DNA of 64,000 nt from Alopecurus myosuroides (GCA_028641055.1 CM054057.1:582705158-582769157), one strand, 5' to 3'; counted from the stretch's first letter, positions 11,181-21,361 are shown. Program-made: numbers and translations. The notes: generated by a model from the sequence alone, not told the origin.

Positions 11181-11204
11181 ATGATGCAATCTGTACTAGT
11201 GCGC

Positions 11205-11265
11205 CTTGTTGGAATTTAGCAAACATGCAATATTTGTCGATTGCATTGCAGCCAAAGCGTGTGTA
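11205..11265 (-). pseudogene. Upstream part of the LINE ORF2, separated by the CACTA insertion
   Basis: On the minus strand this short block reads in frame up to FAKFQQG, then continues after the nested element as ELPLFHLNHGHIILLPKKEN, a recognisable plant LINE RT segment. The open frame extends back to a stop at 11266-11268. It identifies the far side of the insertion and shows that the LINE was present first. Confidence 0.85.
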
Positions 11266-12240
11266 TCATTTATTCATTTTCAATCTGCTACTTTTACCTT
11301 CCAGTTTCCCTAGTTGAACTTGTGGGCCTTACTTCCACTTTGTGTGCATCACTAGTTGTGTGTACTCGCTCCAAAACGTTAACTTGCTTGCTCCTTGCTG
11401 AATTACTGCTGAGAAATTAAGAATCTTCGGAAGAAAAACCTTAACTTGTCACACTGTAGAACTATAAAAACAAAACTTGTAACCAATGTATGCTCGGTAG
11501 AAAACCTGTTCAATAAACTTGCTCGTTCTGTGCCGAATTAGTGCATCAAACGTGTTGACTCAACCGATGGCACTAGTTTCAGGTTTTCAGCCAGCTTTAA
11601 ACGTGTAGAGTGAATCGGTTCATTGGATCGTCCTCCTCTAACGATCGAGTAGATCTGCGGACATCGGGCCAGATGACGTGGATGGCATCAAGCTCGCCGC
11701 TGGGGCCGCCGCCTACCGGGTTGTGGCAGGGCCTTCTCCCAAAGAGGTCTGGGTTCTGGGCGCGTGCTGAACGCCGGGGCGGCGGCCCCGGGCTGGTGGT
11801 TCTCGTCGCGGCGCGGTACGGCGAGGGCCGTGGGGCTGCAGAGAGAGATGGATACGGTTTGGTGGCTGCGTGGCGCTAGTAAGGCGCGGAGATGGAGGGT
11901 TCGATGCTTTTCCCCCAAAATCCACTCCGGGGAGGCTCGCTGGGAAGGAGTGCTGCCTCTCTGCCTGGACCGGCTGGCCAGGTCTTGGAGCAGTTGCCGG
12001 GGCTAAGGTCCGGGTGTGCGCCGGTGACGGCGTGGTGTGCTATTCATGGCATAGTGCTGTGACGGGGAGTCGCGCGGTGGAGTGTGGCGATGGCGTCCTA
12101 TGCACATGCGGCGCACAATGGCTAGTGATCCAGGTGTCCTCAGATCTGCAAGCTCCCGATGAGAGGAGAGAAACTCCGATGAAAGCATTGCCTTTGCTGC
12201 CGGATGCGGCGGTGCCTTCAGCCTTTGTTTAACACTTTTT
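11266..12240. other. Non-coding, GC-rich in its second half; resembles 3' part of a grass retroposon
   Basis: From 11266 to about 11600 nothing recognisable is seen. From 11640 to 12240 the sequence is GC-rich without an intact gene. Blocks such as GCCGCCGCCTACCGGGTTGTGGCAGG resemble blocks at 21700-21740, so both may derive from one dispersed element. The stretch runs into a T-run at 12237-12246. Classification is weak. Confidence 0.3.
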
Positions 12241-12319
12241 TTTTTCACAACGGCTGAAGGCTTTGTGGTAAAAACCCTCCATTCGATGGGCTTGGACCCT
12301 CCGGTAACAACTCAACTTC

Positions 12320-12800
12320 TACTTTTTCTCAGTAGCAAATGGTGGCGATAGTTTTGTATTGGACAGTGCTGGGCGTCCCCGGATCAGAAATTTTCATCCC
12401 GGGTCCCAAGGCTGACATGTGTCCTCTTTTTTGCCTCAAATCGCGCTTTTGTTTCGGTAGCAAAAAAAAATGCCCGCTTTTGCTCCTATGTAGAAAAAAA
12501 GGTTCATTTCGGAAAAAGAAAAAAAAAGACAAATCTCGCAGGAGATGTCGCCGGAGACCTGTAACAAAAAGTCGATTTCACCGGAGCCATGACCGGAGAA
12601 TTTTGCTCGCCGAAGAAATAACATAGCAAAAAGTTTATTCTAACATAGCATAAACATAACCTTATTGTAGCAAAATATTTATTCTATTATAGCAAAAATT
12701 CGGACCTCGCCGGAGTTGTAATAGCAAAAAATTTGTACAAAAAAAGCAAAAGAAAAAAACGCAATGTAGCAAACATTTGTACAATTTTATTTTTAGCAAA
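12320..12800. repeat. A-rich region with recurring TAGCAAAAA units
   Basis: The motif (T/A)AGCAAAAA or ACATAGCAAAAA recurs about ten times without strict spacing. No gene is visible. It borders the 3' side of the GRF pseudogene. Confidence 0.5.
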
Positions 12801-12829
12801 AATTACCGCCGTTTGTAGGGGAGTTCCCC

Positions 12830-13860
12830 TCCGTGGCCGTAGAAGGGCGCCCGTCAGTGAAGAGGTCGTCGGCGAGCGGACGATCCGAGGGTCAGAATGC
12901 GCGCGCGGCGGCGCTGTGTGCGGCGTGGAGGATGCTGCCGGCGGGGAGAAGCCGTTGTGCGCCGGGGCGGCTGCGGAGGCTCCTTCTTCCACATGCTTTC
13001 TTGAACGGCCGCGGCCGCGGTGGATGTGGCGCTCGCAGTACTTGTGCCCCTACACCACATCCCAGGAGCACCGCCACTTCTTGCCGTCCGTGCGGCGGCA
13101 CCGCCCCGGGCTCCGGCTCCATGTTGCTCCGGTAGTCGAAGCACATGCTCCCCAGCCCAATCACTGTCATTGCCATTGCAATTCATTCAACACCACGAAC
13201 AAAAATCATCCAACCACTACAGGAATCATCCAGTACGCCGACGGCCATATCCTGCGCACCAGTGCACGCCACGTGTCCCTCCTTGTGCCGACGGCATTGC
13301 CATCGGCACTGTTGCCTCCACCAGCCGATCGTCTCCTGACAGCCCGGTCCCACTGTCAGACCAGGTGGGCCCCACAAATATATTGTGCCGACGGGGTTTT
13401 GTTGTGCTGACGGCCAAAGGGGCTGAGCCGACGCGGTGATACGCCGACGGCACTGTGCCGACGGCCACCGTCGGCACAGGCGGTGCCGACGGGTACCGTA
13501 GCTGTGCCGACGGCTTCAGGCCGTCGGCGTATCGCGCGTTTCCTGTAGTGAACACTCCCCGACCCCAATCACTCAATAATGGCATATAGTATAAAAAATA
13601 GTAGTAGGGATCTTGTGGTATGGCACGTACGGGAGGGGAACCGGTGGGGGCCGAAGGAGGAGGCGGCGATGCTCTTCCAGATGGGGAGCACCAGGTGCAC
13701 CGGCACGGGCGCCCCCGCGGCGAAGTAGCGCTAGATCAGCACCTGGTGCGGGCGTTTACCAAGGCGGCGGTCCTGATGCGGCCGTCCGAGAAGAGGTCGT
13801 CGGCGAGCGCGAGAGAGCCGTGGTCGGCGAAGAGGATATAATGTGGTTCCTTGTGAGATG
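12830..13860 (-). pseudogene. GRF: Growth-regulating factor (GRF) transcription-factor pseudogene, QLQ and WRC exons
   Basis: GRFs are plant transcription factors defined by an N-terminal QLQ domain (binds GIF coactivators) and a zinc-binding WRC domain (DNA binding). On the minus strand, about 13755-13610 reads as a degenerate QLQ exon with [17 protein letters not shown] and [10 protein letters not shown], including a stop after HQVLI. About 13175-12990 reads [18 protein letters not shown], then, after a one-base frame shift, [16 protein letters not shown], a TAG where PGHKYC would continue, and [18 protein letters not shown]. All spacing and key Cys/His residues of WRC are present. The intron between the exons holds a 337-bp mini-CACTA (13215-13551). 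At least one frameshift and two stops make it non-functional. It is most like the GRF subgroup with [13 protein letters not shown] captured copy rather than a decayed native gene is possible. Confidence 0.85.
13215..13551. mobile_element. Mini-CACTA element, 337 bp, target duplication AAC
   Basis: Perfect 11-bp terminal repeats CACTACAGGAA / TTCCTGTAGTG are flanked by AAC at 13212-13214 and 13552-13554. The interior consists mainly of GTGCCGACGG/CCGTCGGCAC subterminal motifs and has no gene, so it is non-autonomous. It lies in the intron of the GRF pseudogene. Its terminal and subterminal motifs differ from the other CACTA families in the window, so a separate autonomous relative must have moved it. 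Confidence 0.95.
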
Positions 13861-14139
13861 CGGGGAAGAGGAGATAAGGTGGGCCCCGCTCTTTTTTCTC
13901 TCCACGGTGGAGGACGCGCAGGGCGTGACGAAGCGGGGGATGGGAAGGCGTGATCCCCGGATGATTAGAAGTATTTTCCTTTTGTATTTTTGGAGCGCCC
14001 TCTTTGGAGGGCGAGTCTATTAATGCTGCCTATGATTTCCATCTATTCTGGGATAGTGGGTGGATGTCAGGATAGTATAGTGGGTGGATATAAGGATAGC
14101 CGCCCTGAGAAGTGACGGCCTCGGGGCAGCGGTGCAATG

Positions 14140-14345
14140 CACTAGTGGAAACAGGGCCTTTTGTCCCGGGTTGTAAGGGCCAGTTGTCCCGGTTGTGCAA
14201 CCGGGATGGGCTAGCCGGGACAAATGGCCCTCCTCCATTGGTCCCGGTTGTGCCAGGACCCGGGATGGTAAGGATGGCCCACGTGGCGAACCTGGGCCAG
14301 GGACGGCCAGGGAGTTCGTCCCGGTTCGTTTTAGGAACTGGGATG
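14140..14345. repeat. Left terminal repeat and subterminal palindromes of the 7.5-kb CACTA
   Basis: The terminal repeat is followed by TGTCCCGG / CCGGGACA motifs in both orientations at about 14160-14345. They correspond to the cluster at 21362-21600 on the other end. Confidence 0.9.
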
Positions 14346-14810
14346 GATAACTTGTTTACAAAAAAAATATTCCGCCCACTTTTTCCTCCCGCAGCAGGTT
14401 TTTTTTTGTTTCGTTTTTTTTTGCTCCTGTCTCGCAATCCCCAACCGGCCTGCCCTTCCCCAACCGCGTCCAGGCCCACTGGCCACATTTTTGGTCAAAA
14501 AGGGCCCACTAGCCCGCGTCTTTTATTATGTTCGGTCAACGTTTCACAGGGTTCGAAAGGGACCACTGGCCAGCGGCCTAGCGGCTGGCTCGCCCGGTCC
14601 CTTAAATTAAGACCACATGGACGGTCAAAGGGCCCACTGCCGCCTTGTCTTCCTGCCCCGCCTCGTCTTCCCGCCCCCCTCCACTTCCCCACGCGCGTGT
14701 GCCCAGCTGCAACCGCCGCCACGCCTCGGCTCCCGCCCCGCATTCATGGCCGCCTGTAACCGCCGCCACGTTCAGGCCGCCGGTTGGCATGCCAGCCTCC
14801 CCCGGGTCCT

Positions 14811-14818
14811 TTATAAAG
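14811..14818 (+). promoter_or_regulatory. TATA box of accessory gene 14882-15877
   Basis: TTATAAAG lies about 70 bp before the start codon, in an otherwise very GC-rich stretch. The start codon context AGCCACCATGTCC is favourable, so promoter and start agree. Confidence 0.55.
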
Positions 14819-14881
14819 GGCCCCGCCGCCGGACAGCCCATCCACCCCGGCCGCGCCCCAGGCAAAGCAACCCTAGCCACC

Positions 14882-15877
14882 ATGTCCCGCTGGTTCTCGA
14901 GTGGCAAGCGCCCCCGGAACGACCACGAGGCCGGGTCCTCGAGCGGCGCGCGCTCCGGCGTTCCACCGCCGCCGGCGGAGGCCTTCGGCTTCGGCCCGGG
15001 AGGCATCCGCATCGGCGGCCAGCCGCTCCGCCTCCGGCGTCACGCGCGCCGCCCCGCGGCGCGCCCAAGGGCAAGCGCTTCCGCCGGTACGTCCGGAAGG
15101 AGGAGGCGGAGTGGCATTGGGAGCGCCGCACGCCCGGTTTTGGCCGGACGTCCACCTCCCGGAGGGCTGGCACCTCAACCCCCAGAGGATCCCGGTGCCG
15201 CCGGCCCGGTCCAGCAGAGAGGCCCTGGGCGAGGAGATCGACCGCCGGCGCCGTCTCCTGCCGGCCTGCCTCCTCAGGGACCGCGCGTACGCGCGGAGCT
15301 CCCCCTACTGGGCCACCTGGCTCCAGCAGGAGCACGAGCAGCGCCGCCGCTCCTACATCCCCACAGCCGAGGAGGTGAGCACCGAGGACTACCCCGCGCC
15401 ACCGCCGGGGAGGGAGCCGGAGCTTTGGCTCCTGGTGGACGACGCCAACGCCCACGTCGACGAGGACGACGACGAGGAGCTCCGGGACAACATGGAGGAG
15501 GCCTTAGAGGCCTCCCGCCGCTCCCTCGTCGAGGACGAGGTCAAGCGGTGGGAGGCGGTCCTGGCCGCCGCTGCCGCCGACGCCAACGCCATGCCGCCGC
15601 CCCCGCCCCCTTCGGCGCCTGCCCCTTGGTGGCAGGTGATGAACGCCGAGCTAAAGGCGTCCGAGGACCAGCCGCCACCGCAGCCGCTCCCCCCGGCCTG
15701 GAGTACGGGATGAGCTGGGCATGGACCGGCGGCGTATGGTCGCCGGAGGTGCTGCCCCCACCACCGCCGTACGCGCCCCCGATGCCTCCGCAGCCCCCGG
15801 CGGGCCCGCCCCAGCCGCCTGCCCACCTGTGGCAGCCACCCCCCTATCAGTGCATCTCCTCCGACGAGGAGGAGTAG
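14882..15877 (+). pseudogene. Accessory gene of CACTA element; unidentified arginine/proline-rich protein in three frames
   Basis: I do not recognise a function. The likely protein starts MSRWFSSGKRPRNDHEAG at 14882. Around 15030-15050 the coherent reading moves to another frame (APKGKRFRRYVRKEEAEWHW). Near 15140 it moves to a third (FWPDVHLPEGWHLNPQRIPV, EEIDRRRRLLPACLLRDRAY) with an acidic stretch DEDDDEEL and an alanine/glutamate-rich helix. Near 15700 it returns to the first frame (GLEYGMSWAWTGGVWSPE), a proline-rich tail and the end ISSDEEE. The coherence of each segment, a TATA box, a good start context and a clean stop show a once-intact gene of about 330 residues with about three indels. 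Similar uncharacterised proteins are, from memory, common in Triticeae gene sets. It is encoded opposite to TNP2. Confidence 0.6.
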
Positions 15878-16189
15878 ATCGGCGCCGGTGCGCCCCCCCT
15901 AGGCTAAGCTACCCACCCCCCAAGTAACGGCCGGCCGCCTGTGGCCGCGCCGCCGCCCCCTATATGTAAGCACGGTCGGCCGCCTGTGGCCACGCCGCCC
16001 CCCTATGTAAGCACGGCCCCCGGGCCTTTTTAATATATGTTTGTGTCGACAAAAACGCGTCCCTAGTCCAACCCCGCCGGCGGAACCAGCGCCGGCGGGA
16101 TCTTCCTACTCGTTCCCGCCGCCGGATGGGTTTCGCCAAGCCATGTCCGTTGTCCTGGGTGGTCGCTCGGCCTGGAGAGAGGGCCGAGA

Positions 16190-16290
16190 TATTTATACAA
16201 CCGGGCCTCTAGTCCCGGCCCGTGCCACCAACCGGGACTAGAGCCCCTTTGGTCCCGGTTGGTACCACGGGCCGGGACCAAAAACATATT
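16190..16290. repeat. Internal GTCCCGG palindrome cluster
   Basis: Four GTCCCGG/CCGGGAC motifs form two imperfect palindromes between the accessory gene and the FAR1 fragment, about 5 kb from the nearer repeats of the right end. Their presence inside the element suggests either an older nested end or a promoter-proximal regulator site. Confidence 0.75.
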
Positions 16291-16530
16291 TCGAATTTTG
16301 GCGGTGGCACCCTGCGCGCCCAAAAGTTTTTAGCGCCAAAATTTGAAAATTGTTAAGTTTGCACATTAACAACTTCTATATACTTTCGAATTTTACAAAA
16401 ATTCCAACATGAAAAATACTAGAATTTGCATAACTAATTTAAATCCATTTCTCGTTTAACTAAATAATTTTTCTAACTATTGAAACTATTAATTATTTTA
16501 CCATTTGTATATAATTTGAATATAAAAATG

Positions 16531-17301
16531 TTACAATTTTTGTTTTCTCTCGTGATCTTCCGAGTTAGTCCAGAGCATACAAGACATCCCGGGTGATTTA
16601 TATAAAGTTCGACAAAGCGAGTTGTACCTTATTGACACGGTGAATTTGAGATCTTTGTCTACAACAGAAAAACCATAGTTTTCCTTCGAAGGTTTACTCT
16701 GCACATCCACACGTATTTTCCCTTTATCCCGACCCCCGCTTGAAAACATAGTAACTTCCATGTACGCGGCAAGCCTCAGCGGGAGCATCAGACTTAAAGC
16801 AGAGACGGGCGGTCGGGCGGGGGAGACTGCGCCGTTGCTGTCGCGCTTTCCTCTCCTCTGCTCGTCCGCCGTCGCCGTCGCGCTCCCCTCCGCCTTCAAC
16901 ATTTGGGATCTTTGTTGTTTAGTTAGACGTTTCTCCTCCAAAAATTTATCATATCTGTTAAAGAAGTACCGAAGCTCTATTTCTGTTTTAAGGATATCTG
17001 TCAGGATGGTATCCCTGCTATCACTTTGAAGTGTGCCTGCAATATCTGCGCAGAATATATGACACCCATAAGGCAAAGCCCATTTTTCTCTATCCTCATA
17101 CAATCTACTTAGCCACTCGTTATCCTTCAGATTGTACTTTGCCAAGCCCATTTTTCTCGATGTAAAGCAGTCAGTCAAAACTGTTTTCGGCTGTTTATGC
17201 TGGTTAACTCCAATGAATAACAATAGAGGCCTGCCATAATCACTTGTTCTATACCGTGTGTCAACACATACTACATCTCCAAAGTAGTTATAATCCTGCA
17301 A
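16531..17301 (-). pseudogene. FAR1/FHY3-like (MULE transposase domain) gene fragment inside CACTA element
   Basis: FAR1-related proteins are domesticated MULE transposases acting as transcription factors. The N-terminal part here (YFGDVVCVDTRYRTSDYGRP, then LLLFIGVNQHK) matches the start of the MULE domain. The next recognisable part (QPKTVLTD) normally lies some 40-50 residues later, so an internal deletion is present. Then come NEWLSRLYEDREKWALPYG and IELRYFFNRYDKFLEEKR, typical of the domain's C-terminal half. The remaining 100 residues (from about residue 150) are not clearly recognised. The frame is open for 256 codons. It lies downstream of the TNP2 gene on the same strand and could be read as a fused 3' exon. 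Gene-fragment capture or a nested MULE remnant are both possible. Confidence 0.65.
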
Positions 17302-17360
17302 TATCTGTCAGGATGGTATCCGTACTATCACTTCGAAGTGTTCCTGCAATATCTGCCTAC
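16990..17360. repeat. Direct duplication of a 60-bp block inside the FAR1-like fragment
   Basis: The block with TGTCAGGATGGTATCC and CACTT(T/C)GAAGTG at about 16990-17048 recurs at about 17300-17360, just past the end of the open frame. This indicates a local duplication during decay. Confidence 0.7.
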
Positions 17361-17387
17361 AGTTATCTCATACTCGGATATGGGTCA

Positions 17388-17745
17388 TAGTTGTCAGCTT
17401 TTTACCGGTCAATACAAAATACTGATCAAACAGAACTATATGATCATGTATTCCACGCTTACTATTACACATCACCAACAGACGGAGGAGAGAGAAACAG
17501 AAAAGTGGGTGGGTGTGCCGCTGGTTGGAATAATAATGAAGTCAGGCTGGTCATAGTTGTCAAGCACTCAATGCTTGCCAGCTTTTGACCGATCAATACA
17601 AATTATTGGTCAAACTTGCACCTACTCCATTCATAATCACAGAATATGTATAAATATCATTTTGGCTAACAAAATCTCGTTCATACTGCGTTATAAGAAC
17701 TATGATCATGTATTCCACGTTTATTATTACACATCACCAACAACA
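17388..17745. repeat. Direct repeat, two copies about 260 bp apart, downstream of TNP2
   Basis: Blocks at 17388-17500 (ending in CACATCACCAACAGA) and 17551-17745 (ending in CACATCACCAACAAC) share TCATAGTTGTCA, GATCATGTATTCCACG and ATTACACATCACCAACA. No coding potential is seen. A related ATTACACATCA block occurs at 57003-57015 beyond the other TNP2 gene, so this is probably TNP2 3' sequence. Confidence 0.65.
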
Positions 17746-17784
17746 TCCCTATCTAGTCTTCTGAATTTTCTTCGTGTCCCTTGC

Positions 17785-20700
17785 TTATGATCGCTTCGGC
17801 CGTAACCATGGAGCATCTTCATTATTTAACGGGATGGTGGGGTCAGCTTTCACTGTGAAGGGTGGAATTTCAACAAACTTATTATAATCTTCTGACATGT
17901 CTGTCGTGTCCTCGATTCCCACGATGTTTCTTTTCCCTGAGAGAACTATGTGACGCTTCGGCTCATCGTATGATGAATTTGTTTCCTTATTTTTTCTTTT
18001 CTTCGGTCTGGAAGACATGTCCTTCACATAGAAGACCTGAGCCACATCATTGGCTAGGAAGAATGGTTCGTCATTGTAACCAATATTGTTGAGATCCACT
18101 GTTGTCATTCCATAAAGCGGGTCTACCTTTACCCTTCTCCATTCAGGTTGACCCATTTGCACTTGAACAAAGGGACCTTAAAAGAAGGTCCATAGTCAAG
18201 TTCCCATATCCTCTATGTAACCATAGTATGTGTCATTTTTTCCATTCTCGTTTGTTGTATCAAAGCGGACACCACTGTTTTGGTTGATGCTCTTCTTATC
18301 TTGGGAGCTCGTGTAAAATGTATTCCCATTTATCTCGTACCCTTGAAAACTCCCAATAGTCGAAGATGGTGACCCTGCCAACATGTATAGTTGATCTTCA
18401 ACAGTGGTGTCATTTATAAGACGTGTTTGCAACCAACTTCCGAAAGTCTCCATGTGTTCGCGTTTAATCCATGAGTCATCCTTCCCCGGGTTTGCAGACC
18501 GTACAATATTCTTGTGTTCCTCGAGATACGTAGCCATGAACATAGAATTTTGTAGAACTGTGTAGTGTGCTTTGGTCAAAGAATGCCCGTCCCTAGGTAT
18601 CATTGTTTTCTTTCCCATCGTTCCTTTTCCCCTCAGTCTCCCCTCATGCCGCGATTCAGGAACACCAATTGTCTTCAGGTCAGGAATAAAGTCAACACAG
18701 AACCCAATGACCTCCTCTGTTCCATAGCCCTTCGAGATGCTTCCTTCTGGCCTAGCACGGTTATGAACATATTTCTTCAAGACTCCCATGAACCTCTCAA
18801 AGGGGAACATATTGTGTAGAAATACCGACCAAGAATATGAATCTCTTCACATAGGTGAACCAGGAGATGAGTCATAATGTTGAAGAAGGATGGTGGGAAC
18901 ACCAACTCAAAACTAACAAGACACTGGACCACATCCCTCTGTAATCTTGTCAGACTTTCTAGATCGATTACCTTCTGAGATATTGCGTTCATGAATGCAC
19001 ATAGCTTCACAATGGGTACTCGAACATTTTCCAGTAGAAGCCCCCTCAATGCAATCGGAAGCAACTGCGTCATAATCACGTGGCAGTCATGAGACTTCAG
19101 GTTTTGGAATTTTTTCTATGGCATGTTTATTATCCCCTTTATATTCGACGAGAAGCCAGACGGAACCTTGATACTGTAAAGGACTTCAAAGAATATTTCC
19201 TTCTCTGCTTTAGTAAGAGCGTAGCTGCTTAAGTAATGGCGCCTATCTGTGTGCTTGTTGCTTGGGTCTTTCATACGTTGCTGGTCCTCCCGTGCTTCTG
19301 GCGTATCTTTGGACTTCCCATACACGCCCAGGAAGCATAGCAGATTGACACAAAGATTGTTTGTCACGTGCATCACGTCGATCGAAGACCGGACCTCTAA
19401 AACTTTCCAATAGGGTAGCTCCCAAAATATAGATTTCTTCTTCCACATGGGTGCGCGCTTATCAGGGCCGTACGGAACTGGTTGGCTGCCAGCAGCCTTA
19501 CCAAAGATTACTTCTAGGTCCTTGACCATATCGAATATATCATTACCACTACGCAGCTCAGGCTTCTTCCGGTTATCTGCCTCACCTCTGAAATGCTTCC
19601 CTTCTTTCTTTCTTACGGGATGCTTGATCGGAAGAAATCTACGATGCCCCAAGTATACAACCTTTTTACATTTATCCAAAAAAACACTGTCAGTATTATC
19701 TAAACAATGTGTGCATGCATTGTATCCCTTGTTTGTATGTCCGGAAATGTTACTAAGAGCAGGCCAATCATTGATGGTTACGAAAAGCAACACCCGTAGG
19801 TCAAATGGCTTTTGTTCGTTCTCATCCCACACACGTACACCTGGTTTGCCCCACAATTGTAAGAGTTCTTCCACTAATGGCCTTAGATACACATCAATGT
19901 CGTTGCCAGGCTGCCTCGGGCCTTGGATGAGAACTGGCATCATAATGAACTTGCGCTTCATGCACAACCAAGGAGGAAGGTTGTACATACATAGAGTTAC
20001 AGGCCAAGTGCTATGACTGGAGCTCTGCTCCCCAAAAGGATTAAAGCCATCTGTACTTAGACCAAACCATAAGTTTCTCGCCTCTCCTGCAAAGTCTGGG
20101 AAGTCTCTCTCGATCTTTCTCCACTGCGATCCATCGGCGGGGAGCCTTAACTTTCCGTCTTTCTTACGGTCTTCTTTGTGCCATCGCAACAACCTAGCAT
20201 GCTCTTTGTTTCTAAACAGACGTTTCAGCCGTGGTATTATAGGAGCATACCACATCACCTTAGCAGGAACCCTCTTACGCGGGGGCTCGCCGTCAACATC
20301 ACCAGGGTCATCTGCTCTGATCTTATACCGAAGTGCAGTGCATATCGTACATTCATCCAAATTCTCGTACTTCTCACCGCGGAAGAGGATGCAGTCATTA
20401 ATGCATGCATGTATCTTCTGCACATCTAATCCTAGAGGACAGAGAGCTTTCTTTGCTTCGTACGTACTCTCAGGCAATTCGTTATCCTTTGGAAGTTTTG
20501 GCTTCATTAGTTGAAGTAAAATCTCAAATGCCTTGTCAGTCACACCGTTCTGTGCCTTCCATTTCAGCAACTCCAGTGTGGTACCGAGCTTTGTGCTACC
20601 ATCTTCGCAATTTGGGTACAACAATTTTTTGTGATCCTGTAACATATTGTCCAGCTTCAACCTCTCCAATTTGTTTTCACAGTCTTCCCTTGCATCAGCA

Positions 20701-21112
20701 ATAACTCGGCCAAGATCATCATCGGGCTCTTCTGATGCCTGTTCTTGATCACCTCCTTCTTCTCCATTCTCTTCCATTGCAGTATCGTCGTATTCAGGGA
20801 ACAAAGGATCTTCTTCTTCTTCTTCATCGTCTTCCATCACAACCCTCTTTCTCCATGCTTCGTCCAGCAATTATAGCTGGGCATGAAACCTCTCCGAAGT
20901 AGATGGCCGTGAATGATTCTTTCGGAAGAGTGCTCTCTGACGTTCCGACAATCAACACATGGGCAACACATGAAGCCATTATCTTTGTTCGCCTGAGCTA
21001 CAACAAGAAATGCATTCAGGCCTGCCATATACTCGGAAGTGCGTCGGTCACCATACATCCATCGCTGCCGTGCATCCAGCTGCATCGTATAATTAAGTTT
21101 ATCAAAATACAT
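17785..21112 (-). pseudogene. TNP2-type CACTA transposase, broken
   Basis: TNP2 (Transposase_21) is the DDE-class enzyme that cuts CACTA ends. On the minus strand: transposase-associated domain (WMYGDRRTSEYMAGL, CPCVDCRN, HLLRRGFMPSYNCW) at 21112-20840; acidic linker and core at 20870-19116 with IHACINDCILFRGE, WYAPIIPRLKRLF, GLSTDGFNPFG and VTINDWPALSNISG; the DUF4218-type part (KSHDCHVIMTQLLPIALRG, FERFMGVLKKYVHNRARPEG) at 19079-18196; and the DUF4216-type end (DEPFFLANDVAQVFYVKD, KRHIVLSGKRNIVG) at 18162-17785. Lesions are a frameshift near 20850, an in-frame TAG at 19116-19118, and frameshifts near 18800 and 18180. Domain order and length fit a full TNP2 of about 1,080 residues. The DGFNPF segment, lost in the copy at 57014-60141, is kept here. 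Confidence 0.9.
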
Positions 21113-21340
21113 TACAATAACATATTAATACGACAAATACTACTTTTTTATGTATCAGTTACAGATGAAAAAGATAAGTTTGTTAACCTCGGTCGAAGAT
21201 ACCATTTTCAGTGAGCTTATGTGCGGCTCGGGAATTTCGTCGAACACCTCGTGTGCATAGTAAAATAAAACACACTAACACCACACTCTCTCACACCTCC
21301 AAGCAAAAAAAAAGATGGAAGGGGGGAGGGGCTGGGGCAG

Positions 21341-21349
21341 TATATATAG
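21341..21349 (-). promoter_or_regulatory. TATA box of the TNP2 gene
   Basis: TATATATAG stands between the right subterminal repeats and the TNP2 coding region, about 230 bp before the first ATG. The related 12-kb element has TATATATAG at the equivalent place (60402-60410), which supports function. Confidence 0.6.
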
Positions 21350-21361
21350 GGGAAGGGGGGC

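Larger units (their letters stand above)
7138..11201 (+). mobile_element. Complete CACTA element, 4,064 bp, target duplication CGC
   Basis: The ends read CACTAGTAGAAAT (7138) and, on the minus strand, CACTAGTACAGAT (11201), matching at 11 of 13 positions. They are flanked by CGC at 7135-7137 and 11202-11204. Both ends carry arrays of TGTGGCGCAC/GTGCGCCACA palindromes (about 7165-7515 and 10918-11180). Inside is one plus-strand gene joining a TNP2 N-terminal part to a Ulp1-like protease part, a minisatellite, and a small separate gene at 10413-10655. The DDE part of TNP2 is missing, so this is a non-autonomous deletion derivative. It lies inside a LINE. Confidence 0.95.
4771..11265 (-). mobile_element. 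L1-type LINE (5'-truncated), split by a nested CACTA element
   Basis: Reverse-transcriptase and zf-RVT coding sequence runs on the minus strand from 11265 to 11205 and continues from 7137 to about 4930. It is followed by a 3' end with the GAGGCCGGGGC motif and an A7 run (4771-4777, T on the plus strand) typical of grass LINEs. The CACTA element at 7138-11201 sits inside it. Removing that element and one copy of its CGC duplication restores an uninterrupted reading frame across the junction. Upstream of about 11265 the frame closes and LINE similarity is lost, so the 5' end is truncated or decayed. No clear target duplication of the LINE itself was found. Confidence 0.85.

Noticed and set aside
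14617..15378. Other long frames overlapping the accessory gene
   Set aside because: High GC removes stop codons in all frames; only segments that join into one coherent protein were kept.
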